Assembly: GCF_039652435.2 (NCBI RefSeq)
Contig: NZ_CP190246.1
Coordinates: 3,410,001 to 3,474,000, forward strand
Direction of reading: 5' to 3'
From: Niabella insulamsoli
GTDB lineage: Bacteria > Bacteroidota > Bacteroidia > Chitinophagales > Chitinophagaceae
DNA: 64,000 nucleotides
The first letter of the stretch is position 1. Every line of letters starts with the position of its first letter. The position numbers and the translations under genes are program-made. The notes under the pieces were generated by a model. That model searched no databases. It was not told the DNA's origin and saw only the letters and a program-made list of their open reading frames with translations. Shown piece by piece: positions 24,143-32,105 of this stretch.

Positions 24143-24473
24143 CTGTATTTCTATTTCATGTTCTATGGCAAAGCATTTGTTGGTTTACAAATTCGTTTCC
24201 GTCCGTTGTTCCTATTAAAAAAGAGACGAATACACTATAAAATCCCCTAAAACAATTTAAAAAAAATGCGCCGGCCCGATAATCGGCTTTCTGCCCGCAA
24301 AAAACGGCAACAAAAACGACATTTAAGTTGTTTTATACTCTGATTATTAGCGATAATGATGGTTTATGAATGTTGATAAAACCGGTTAAGAAAGCCCGCC
24401 GGCGGAGCGAGTGTTGGCTCATTTAAGAGTTGACAGCGCTAAATTGTTTAACTTTGCGAAAATTTTGTATTTC
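24143..24473. other. Divergent intergenic region, sigma factor / ribBA
   Basis: Holds the promoters of two divergent genes. TAACTTTG at 24449-24456 matches the -7 consensus and lies 17 bases before the ribBA ATG. There is no FMN riboswitch: the conserved AGGGGC and GAUUC-type blocks are missing. No further gene is seen. Confidence 0.5.
24449..24456 (+). promoter_or_regulatory. Putative -7 promoter element of ribBA
   Basis: TAACTTTG fits TAnnTTTG. A TTGAC at 24430-24434 is upstream with a slightly short spacing for a -33 element. The predicted transcript would have a leader of about 12 bases. Confidence 0.4.
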
Positions 24474-25673
24474 ATGCTTGATTCGATAGAAAGCGCTATA
24501 GAAGCTATTAAACAAGGAAAACTTGTAATAGCTGTGGATGATGAAGATCGGGAGAATGAAGGCGATTTTATTGCCGCTGCGGGGGCGATCACTCCGCAAA
24601 TGATCAATTTTATGGCGACGCATGGCCGGGGGTTGATTTGCGCGCCGCTCCCTGAAGACCGGTGTGATGAGCTTGGGCTCGAGCTGATGGTGACCAATAA
24701 CACGGCGCTTCATGAAACAGCTTTCACCGTTTCTGTTGATCTACTGGGGCATGGCTGCACTACCGGCATTTCGGCCCACGACCGGTCAAAGACTATTGAA
24801 GCATTGAACAACCCGTTTACTAATCCGGCCGATTTGGGTCGCCCTGGCCATATTTTCCCGCTCCGTTCAAAAAAAGGCGGCGTGCTTCGCCGCGTAGGCC
24901 ACACAGAAGCGGCCACCGATCTGGCGCGACTGGCGGGATTTCCTTATCCTTACGGCAGTGTGCTGGTGGAAGTAATGAATGAAGATGGCAGTATGGCTCG
25001 CTTGCCCGACCTGCTCAAAGTAGCCGAGAAGTTTGACCTGAAAATCATTTCCATCCAGGACCTGATCGAATATCGCCTGAAGCGCGACTCGCTGATTGAA
25101 GAAATTGTCAGGGTAAATATGCCCACTAAATTTGGTGATTTCCAATTGGTGGCATTTAAAGATAAAAACAGCAACAACGAACACCTGGCGCTAGTAAAAG
25201 GCGAATGGTCGAGAGACGAACCTGTGCTCACCCGCGTGCATTCTTCCTGTTTTACGGGCGACATACTCGGCAGTTTGCGTTGCGACTGCGGCGATCAGCT
25301 CCAAACCGCTATGCAGATGGTTCAACAGGAAGGAAAAGGCATCATTTTGTACATGAACCAGGAAGGCCGTGGCATTGGCCTGATGAATAAATTGAAAGCT
25401 TACAAACTTCAGGAAGAGGGCATGGACACCGTGGAAGCCAATCTCCATCTCGGTTTTCAAATGGACGAACGTGATTATGGCGTGGGCGCCCAAATTTTGC
25501 GGCACCTGAACGCCACCAAACTTCGGTTGATGAGCAATAACCCTAAAAAGCGAGTGGGGCTGATTGGCTACGGACTGGAGATTGTGGAAAATGTGCCGAT
25601 TATCATCACTCCCAATGAGCATAACGAAAGGTATCTTAAAACCAAGCGCGAAAAGCTGGGGCACGATTTTTAG
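24474..25673 (+). CDS. ribBA: Bifunctional DHBP synthase / GTP cyclohydrolase II
   Basis: 399 residues from ATG 24474; an upstream in-frame TTG at 24411 would add 21 residues absent from the family. The N-terminal half is 3,4-dihydroxy-2-butanone-4-phosphate synthase ('DDEDRENEGDF', 'GISAHDRSKTI'). The C-terminal half is GTP cyclohydrolase II with the zinc cysteines in 'CFTGDILGSLRCDCGDQL' and 'NQEGRGIGL'. Together they make both precursors of riboflavin, in the cytosol. All signature residues are present in both halves. A DUF1801 gene follows after 23 bases. Confidence 0.97.
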   Translation: MLDSIESAIEAIKQGKLVIAVDDEDRENEGDFIAAAGAITPQMINFMATHGRGLICAPLPEDRCDELGLELMVTNNTALHETAFTVSVDLLGHGCTTGISAHDRSKTIEALNNPFTNPADLGRPGHIFPLRSKKGGVLRRVGHTEAATDLARLAGFPYPYGSVLVEVMNEDGSMARLPDLLKVAEKFDLKIISIQDLIEYRLKRDSLIEEIVRVNMPTKFGDFQLVAFKDKNSNNEHLALVKGEWSRDEPVLTRVHSSCFTGDILGSLRCDCGDQLQTAMQMVQQEGKGIILYMNQEGRGIGLMNKLKAYKLQEEGMDTVEANLHLGFQMDERDYGVGAQILRHLNATKLRLMSNNPKKRVGLIGYGLEIVENVPIIITPNEHNERYLKTKREKLGHDF

Positions 25674-25696
25674 CAACTGACAATTTAAATATCATA

Positions 25697-26083
25697 ATGA
25701 TGCCGAAGCCCGAAAACATTACCGATTACCTGGCCACCATTCCTGAAGAAGCCCAAACAGCGGTGGCAAAAATTCGCAACATTATTAAAAAAACAGCGCC
25801 CAAGGCGGAAGAAGGGCTAAGCTACGGCATCGGCGGCTTCAAGCTGAATGGGAAATACTTTATCTACTATTCGGGCTATAAAAAACACACCAGCATTTAT
25901 CCCGCTCCGCGCGATCACGAAAAATTTGCTGCCGAATTGAGCGCTTATAAAGGCGGCAAGGGCACCATTCAGTTTCCGCTCGACCAGCCGCTGCCTCTTG
26001 ACCTGATTAAGAGGATCGTGCAATTCCGCTTAAGAGAAAATGAAGAAAAAGCAGCGGCGGCAGGTGCAAAAAAGTTGCGGTGA
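25697..26083 (+). CDS. DUF1801 (YdhG-like) protein
   Basis: About 128 residues, cytosolic. Family features: 'ITDYLATIPEEAQTAVAKIRNII', 'APKAEEGLSYGIGGFKLNGKYFIYYSGYKKHTSIYP' and 'KGGKGTIQFPLDQPLPLDLIKRIVQFRL'. DUF1801 has a frataxin-like fold, and some members were proposed as iron chaperones; the role is not settled. It stands 23 bases behind ribBA and may be co-transcribed, but a functional link is not evident. Tandem ATGs at 25697 and 25700. Confidence 0.88.
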   Translation: MMPKPENITDYLATIPEEAQTAVAKIRNIIKKTAPKAEEGLSYGIGGFKLNGKYFIYYSGYKKHTSIYPAPRDHEKFAAELSAYKGGKGTIQFPLDQPLPLDLIKRIVQFRLRENEEKAAAAGAKKLR

Positions 26084-26197
26084 TTTAACGATTATATCAT
26101 TTAAAAGGCCCGCGCGTTTTAACTAAGTTGTTATCTTCGGCCCGATTATCAAAGTAACAGCTCTTGCTTTGCCATTCATTTTTTAAAAATTTGTCAG

Positions 26198-27052
26198 ATG
26201 ATTTTTGCTCAAAAATCCCTTAAATGCTGCCTTGTATTGGCTGCCGTTTTCTTCACAGTAATTACACAGGCGCAAACCTATTCCTTTGCTTCCTACAACC
26301 TCCGTTTTGATAATAAGAATGATATCGGGAATTTATGGCAAGACCGGAAAGCTTATGTAGCCAGCCTGATACGCTTTCATGACTTTGATATTTTTGGAAC
26401 ACAGGAAGCGCAACCGCACCAATTAGCGGATATCATAAAAGCTTTGCCGGATTATGCCCGCTACGGCAAAGGCCGCGACGATGGCGGCGACCAGGGCGAA
26501 CATTCCGCTATTTTTTATAAAAAAGATAAATTCCATTTGTTGGCATCCGGAGATTTTTGGCTATCGGAAACGCCCGATAAACCCGGGCTGGGCTGGGATG
26601 CCACCTGCTGCAACCGCATCTGCTCCTGGGTGTATGTGCAAGACAAGCAAACCAAAAAGAAGTTTTACTTTTTCAATGTCCATTTCGACCATCAGGGAAA
26701 AGTAGCCCGCGTTGAAAGCAGTAAGCTGATGCTGAAAAAAATAGGAACCATTGCGAAGAACGCACCAGCAGTGCTGACCGGTGATTTTAACGCCGATCGC
26801 GCATCAGAACCCTATCAGCTGTTGGCCGGCTCCACCATCTTAAGAGACAGTTATAAGGATGTCAAATTCCCCTACGAAAACAACAGTTCTTTTAATGGAT
26901 TTAAAAAAGACTTTACGACAACCGCCATTATCGATCATATCTTTCTCACCAAAGAGTGGCAGGCTCGCAAATGGGGTGTACTCACGGATACTTACTTTGG
27001 AAAATTTCCCTCCGACCATTTCCCGGTTGTTATATCCGTGCAGCTTAAATGA
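26198..27052 (+). CDS. Secreted endonuclease/exonuclease/phosphatase-fold hydrolase
   Basis: 284 residues. Signal peptide (LKCCLVLAAVFFTVITQAQ), then a complete EEP fold: 'YNLRFDN', 'DIFGTQEAQPHQL', 'FNVHFDHQGKVARVESSKL', 'VLTGDFNADRASEPY', 'IDHIF' and 'SDHFPVV', which carry the metal-binding Glu, Asp, Asn and the catalytic His. Secreted Bacteroidota members of this group act on phosphodiesters such as nucleic acids or phosphoinositide- or sphingomyelin-like substrates; the actual substrate is not deducible. It ends 8 bases before the convergent tamB-like gene. Confidence 0.92.
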   Translation: MIFAQKSLKCCLVLAAVFFTVITQAQTYSFASYNLRFDNKNDIGNLWQDRKAYVASLIRFHDFDIFGTQEAQPHQLADIIKALPDYARYGKGRDDGGDQGEHSAIFYKKDKFHLLASGDFWLSETPDKPGLGWDATCCNRICSWVYVQDKQTKKKFYFFNVHFDHQGKVARVESSKLMLKKIGTIAKNAPAVLTGDFNADRASEPYQLLAGSTILRDSYKDVKFPYENNSSFNGFKKDFTTTAIIDHIFLTKEWQARKWGVLTDTYFGKFPSDHFPVVISVQLK

Positions 27053-27060
27053 CAAGAACG

Positions 27061-30000
27061 CTAAGGCTCTACTTCCTGAATTGTTTTGGGAATCAGGCTA
27101 TCGTCTTTTTTATCGGTGGTAACGGGCTGCACCCGGTTTAAAGAATCGGGAGGAAGCGCATTCTTCCTTGCCTCGCGTTCGGCGCGCTTCCGGGCGTTGG
27201 AAAACACTTCGCGCAAATTGTTAAATTCTCTTTTAAAAGATATACCGCCACCCGTTCTTTTAAGCTTCGCGGCACCCGTGCTTGAAGTGGTTAAATAATC
27301 CAGATTTTCTCTATAAAATAAATTAAGCCGGATCGTGCCGCTGGGGTTCAGCAGCCATTCAGCCGTTACATCGGGCAGAAACTGCACCGTTTGTTGCAGC
27401 GTTGATTGCAGGGGCACTTCCAGGGAACTTCCAACAGAAATAACAAATCGGTCTTTGAATAGAGGTACTAACAGCGCCCCACTGACATTAGCCTGGTTGA
27501 TATTAAAATTATTGGGAGAAAAACCAAATACGTCGCGGTTATACACCGATCCGCTGAAACTCACTCTTACGTTTTGCCCGAGCAGCGAAGCCAATGCGCT
27601 GTTCAGCTTCTTGCTCACCTCGTTGAAGAATAAGCCTGATAAGCTCGATATGGTATTATACGTGAGCTCGTTCACCGCAGCGCCAATGCCAATATTAGAG
27701 ACGCCGGTTTGCGGCGGTGCAAAGCTGTTGAAAACAATCAGATAGGTAACCTGGCGCGTCACCTCTGTCTGGCTGCGCTCAATTTGCTGCAAAGCATTGG
27801 TTACGTTAAAATCATTGTTATAACGGCTATTAGGGTCTAATTGAAGTTCAAACTTAAATTCTGGCTTAAAGAGCTCACCTGTGAGTGTGGCGTACACATA
27901 CACATTTTCGCGCGTGTTGGCATAGCTTCGATCAATATTGATGCCGGCTAAAGGTGCGAAACTTACGCGTTCGGCCCTGTATCTGGCCTGGATATTAATA
28001 TTTGCCTTTAAAGGGTCGCCCGTCCACGAGATGTAATTTTCCGTTCCGCGTATAATTTCAAAGGGTTTGGGAAAGAACGACTTGAAAGTGTAATTATAAG
28101 TTCCCTCGTCAATGTCGAACCGGCCTTTGATCGCCAGAGGTTCGGTAGTGCCCGATTTAATATTCAGCGTGCCCGATCCGCGACCGAAAATCTGATCGCC
28201 CGTTAAATCATCCATCACAAATTTCATCAGGACCTTAGGATTGGCCGTCACGTCGAGCTCGTAGGTCATATTGGAAGCTTCCGCCGCGTTCGCCAAACTA
28301 TCCGTTACTTCTACGCCGTACTTTCTTTCCACCATCCATTCAGGCATTTTGCCCGCATAGCTGTTGGCGGACGCAATGGTGAAATCACTTTCTGTTTCAT
28401 CAGATGCGATCGCATCTATCTTCATATAACTATTGTCTTCCTCTCCCACCAAAACAAACGAACCGGTCGCTTTTACATTCCCGTAAAACAATTTGTTATC
28501 CGCATAAGTAGTGTTTAACACCTGCACCGGCCTGTTATTACGTGCATCGCGCGTGCCCGGCTTTCGGGTTGACACAGTAATATCAAAGAACATGTCTTCA
28601 AAAGCATTATGCAAAATACCGCCGCGCAAATAAACGGGGTTGCCGGTGATGGTATCTTCCAATACGATACCGTCCAGATTGATTTCATTTTCGCTGAGCT
28701 GAATATCCCGGTCTTCAATTTTATAATAACATTGAGTAAAGTTTACCATGAGCCCTGCATTATGCAGCCGGCCCTTCCCAACAACCGAAAGTGCATTCAA
28801 AGGCCCCTTGACTTCAAAATTGCCGGTTATATCGCCGCTGACATTCGAAAACAGCGAGCTTAAAAAGCGGTTGATATATTTTAAATCAAAATGAGTTGGC
28901 GTTAAAGAAATAATATTATTGGCCTGCGTTTGTTGGCTTTCAAGATACAAATGTACATCGTAAACCAGGCTCTTATCAGCTGAGCCCAAAGTTTTGCCGT
29001 TAACCATCAATTCCTGGGTGGCCATATCGAAAACAATAGTAGCATTGAGGTCACCGATAGAATCGTTATCGAGGCGAATGCCACGGCCCACAAAATCAGT
29101 TGAATTAATCTTCATTGTTTTGCCGGGATTTTCAATCAGCACATGCGCATCTACCAGCCCTTCGAGGCGGTTGCGCGGCAGCAGGAAGGGACTGATATCT
29201 CCAAGGTTGATATTCTTAAGTGTAATGCCCGCATCGTTCCAGCTGCCCACATCAGAAGGCATAGTTTCAATGCGGATTTCCTGGTTACTTTCCCTCAAAA
29301 CCAGCAGTCCGTGGGTGGGCGTATTTTTCCGGAATTCAAGTTCTCCCTTGTCTTCAATATTCCAGGTTTTGCCATTGATCACAAAACTAGACGGGCTAAA
29401 GCTGATACCCACGCCGTTGCTGTAAGTGCGCACGATCGCGTTGAGCCGCGCCTGGTCTATGGCCTGATCGCCACCGGCTCCGGTAAAAATGCTTACTTCG
29501 GAAATATCATTATTCGCATGCACATTAAAGGTGGCCAACTGTATTTGCATGCTGTCCGTCAGGCCGATGTTCGAAACGCTCCCGTACAGTGTAAGACTAT
29601 CATACGTTCCTTCCGCGTCGATATCGGTGTTTGAAAAACTGAACTGCCTGTATTTAAAGTAAGGAACGTTGACATCGAGAAAAAGCGTATTCCGGTCCAT
29701 GTTGATACCGCCGGAGATACGACTATTATCAAACCCCTGCAAACTGCTGTCGATAAGGGCTGCAAACTGATCAAACTCGTTTGTCCTGATATCAAAAGTA
29801 AAGGACTGCCTGGGCACTTCCGACTGCGGTTGTTTAATATACGCGGGATAATACCTGTTGAGAAACGCGGTAACGGAATTGGGGAGGTCGCGGATGTTAA
29901 AAATCCCGTCAACGTCGATATTAAATTCGTTGGACGCGACGCTCAAATGTTTTGCGCTATCCACAACCGAGGAAGTGATCGAAAGCGAGTCAAAAGAGAG

Positions 30001-31959
30001 CGGCAGGTTGTTGCGGGTCAGCGAGGCTTGCGAAATATTAGCATACCCCAAAAAGTCGTCAATGGTATTGCCGGAAAACTGCGCCGTTATGTTGCCGCTA
30101 AAAGCCAGGTTCTCTTCAACCAGCTTTGTATTTAATAAATTGACCGTGTCGATATGCGCCAAAAAATTAAACTCAGGCACTTCCTTGGTAAAATTGGCGA
30201 GGCCGTTAATATTTAGAATAGCGTTAGGGTCGTTGATAATAACAGAGCCGTCAAAAATCTTTTTATTGAGCTCTCCGTCCAGCGTTATGTTTTGATAGCG
30301 GTACTTTTTATAATCCAGGTATTTTATCCTCGCGTCGAGCGCAATCGTGCCGCTATTAGTTTGAAAACCGGCGCCTTTTAAAGTAGCGTTTAAACTAATA
30401 AATCCAAGATTGTCGTCGCGAAGCAGCGGGCCGAGATTTAGCCCTTCGGTAGCTACCGTTCCTGAATAGATCGGGTATTTAGGATTCTGTAGTTTTAAGT
30501 TCACGTCGGCTTTTACGGTTCCCAGCGCCGTATGTATCGTTCCATAAGTCACGAAGTCATTAATAAAGCCAGCGAAATTGCCGCTGAAATTCACGAACCC
30601 TAACTGGCTCAAATCTGGCGAAGTAATATTTTTCAAAGGTGGAATGAACGCGATGGCATCCGCATACACTGTTTTAAATTCATTGGCTTTGATATCGAGA
30701 TAAGTGCTTTGTATTTCGGGGAGGCCCGTGATGGAAGCATCGCCCTGAAAATAAGTGTCGGCGCCGGCGCGGATATCCAGGTTTTTCCCAATTAACGATG
30801 ATACGGGGCCTTTGACATTGCCCGATATTCTAATGCGCTTCTTCCATGTTTTTAAATCCGGCGCAAAATAGGCGATATCATCGCTATTGATTTCCGATTC
30901 CTGAAAACGGCCTTCCATGCGCACCTTTTCTTCAAAATCACTCATGTCGCTGAATTTATCAAAGCGCATGCTAAAGTAGTTCGACAGGTGACTGTCATTG
31001 GTCTGTATGTCCAGGTTCTCAAAGGTCATCTCCTTCGGCGTAAACCGGGCATCGGCGATCAAATGTTTTACATGAAAGCCGCTTCGCTCTTTTGTGCTTA
31101 GCTTGATAGAGGCAGAGACCGTGTCCATCTCCCATTTCACGTCGATAAAATCGCCATTTATTTTTGCAAATTCGATATGTTTTCCATCAAACGCTTCCGG
31201 TTCGAGCGGCCGAGAGTCGTTGTCATTTTTAAAAGTGCCGTTTCTTAAGCGGATCGCGCCGACCTGAATTTTCCATTTGTTGTCATTGACGTCGATAGCG
31301 CTGGTGTCGGTTACAACCGGTTTCGGAACCGCGATCGCGCTGCCGGGCGGCTTGTTGCCATCATAGTTTCGAATAGCAAAATAGGGTTGGTTGATATTTA
31401 AAGATTTGATGTCGATAACCCGTTTCCTAAAATCTACGTTGCGCGAAACGGTGTTTAGCGAAGCCAGGGAAATCGTCATGTCCTGCCCCACCCATCCATC
31501 TTGCTGGCGCACGAGGATATTTTTAAGATCCACTTCGCGCAGGGCCAGGTTGATCGAACTCTTTTTTTTCTTTTTAGGCTGATCGGGTGTGGTAAAATAA
31601 TCAAGCAAGAACTGATGGCGCCACACAGAATCGGATCTTTGCAAGCGAATATAAGCGTCTCTAAGCCCGATATATTTTAATTCCACATTCTGTTTAAGAA
31701 AAAACCAGTCGGTGATATTCACGGTCACTTCGCCCGCACTCAGAATGGTGTCTTTTTGCTGGTCTTTTACCAACACCCGCTGCAGGTTCATCTTATTAAA
31801 AAGGGAAAAATCAACGCTGCCGATTTCTATAGCTGCTTTCAGATCTTTGGAAAGGCGCGCCGTCACTTTATCGATCAGCCAGTTTTGCACGGGAGGCATT
31901 TGTATCAGCACCCATGTTGTCGTCAATAGCAAAATGATTGACGCCAAAGTAATTAGCAA
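27061..31959 (-). CDS. tamB: TamB-like translocation/assembly module protein
   Basis: About 1632 residues. A single N-terminal membrane helix (ILLITLASIILLLTTTWVL), then a very long series of beta repeats and a C-terminal DUF490/TamB domain ('GTLNIKSGTTEPLAIKGRFDIDEGTYNYTF', 'LQLDPNSRYNNDFNVTNALQQ', 'LNSALASLLGQNVRVSFSG'). TamB-type bridge proteins span the periplasm and help lipid transport or outer-membrane protein assembly. Start uncertain: the frame stays open upstream without any ATG, GTG or other TTG; an upstream CTG at 31980 would give the basic n-region LKKFRKI expected before the helix. The gene is divergent from the HEYRH peptidase-barrel gene. Confidence 0.9.
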   Translation of the reverse strand: MLITLASIILLLTTTWVLIQMPPVQNWLIDKVTARLSKDLKAAIEIGSVDFSLFNKMNLQRVLVKDQQKDTILSAGEVTVNITDWFFLKQNVELKYIGLRDAYIRLQRSDSVWRHQFLLDYFTTPDQPKKKKKSSINLALREVDLKNILVRQQDGWVGQDMTISLASLNTVSRNVDFRKRVIDIKSLNINQPYFAIRNYDGNKPPGSAIAVPKPVVTDTSAIDVNDNKWKIQVGAIRLRNGTFKNDNDSRPLEPEAFDGKHIEFAKINGDFIDVKWEMDTVSASIKLSTKERSGFHVKHLIADARFTPKEMTFENLDIQTNDSHLSNYFSMRFDKFSDMSDFEEKVRMEGRFQESEINSDDIAYFAPDLKTWKKRIRISGNVKGPVSSLIGKNLDIRAGADTYFQGDASITGLPEIQSTYLDIKANEFKTVYADAIAFIPPLKNITSPDLSQLGFVNFSGNFAGFINDFVTYGTIHTALGTVKADVNLKLQNPKYPIYSGTVATEGLNLGPLLRDDNLGFISLNATLKGAGFQTNSGTIALDARIKYLDYKKYRYQNITLDGELNKKIFDGSVIINDPNAILNINGLANFTKEVPEFNFLAHIDTVNLLNTKLVEENLAFSGNITAQFSGNTIDDFLGYANISQASLTRNNLPLSFDSLSITSSVVDSAKHLSVASNEFNIDVDGIFNIRDLPNSVTAFLNRYYPAYIKQPQSEVPRQSFTFDIRTNEFDQFAALIDSSLQGFDNSRISGGINMDRNTLFLDVNVPYFKYRQFSFSNTDIDAEGTYDSLTLYGSVSNIGLTDSMQIQLATFNVHANNDISEVSIFTGAGGDQAIDQARLNAIVRTYSNGVGISFSPSSFVINGKTWNIEDKGELEFRKNTPTHGLLVLRESNQEIRIETMPSDVGSWNDAGITLKNINLGDISPFLLPRNRLEGLVDAHVLIENPGKTMKINSTDFVGRGIRLDNDSIGDLNATIVFDMATQELMVNGKTLGSADKSLVYDVHLYLESQQTQANNIISLTPTHFDLKYINRFLSSLFSNVSGDITGNFEVKGPLNALSVVGKGRLHNAGLMVNFTQCYYKIEDRDIQLSENEINLDGIVLEDTITGNPVYLRGGILHNAFEDMFFDITVSTRKPGTRDARNNRPVQVLNTTYADNKLFYGNVKATGSFVLVGEEDNSYMKIDAIASDETESDFTIASANSYAGKMPEWMVERKYGVEVTDSLANAAEASNMTYELDVTANPKVLMKFVMDDLTGDQIFGRGSGTLNIKSGTTEPLAIKGRFDIDEGTYNYTFKSFFPKPFEIIRGTENYISWTGDPLKANINIQARYRAERVSFAPLAGINIDRSYANTRENVYVYATLTGELFKPEFKFELQLDPNSRYNNDFNVTNALQQIERSQTEVTRQVTYLIVFNSFAPPQTGVSNIGIGAAVNELTYNTISSLSGLFFNEVSKKLNSALASLLGQNVRVSFSGSVYNRDVFGFSPNNFNINQANVSGALLVPLFKDRFVISVGSSLEVPLQSTLQQTVQFLPDVTAEWLLNPSGTIRLNLFYRENLDYLTTSSTGAAKLKRTGGGISFKREFNNLREVFSNARKRAEREARKNALPPDSLNRVQPVTTDKKDDSLIPKTIQEVEP

Positions 31960-32105
31960 TATTTTTCGAAATTTCTTCAGGAAGGTTGTTCTAAAATATT
32001 TGTAAAAATAATTTATTAGCGCTCCATTGGCAAATTTCAGGTATAGCTAACTGTTAATTTTATATTTTTATAAGATTCATCATTAGTTACAACGCGTATT
32101 CTATA

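Noticed and set aside
24143..24473. Region before ribBA considered for an FMN riboswitch
   Set aside because: None of the conserved FMN riboswitch blocks is visible; only a simple -7 element is seen.
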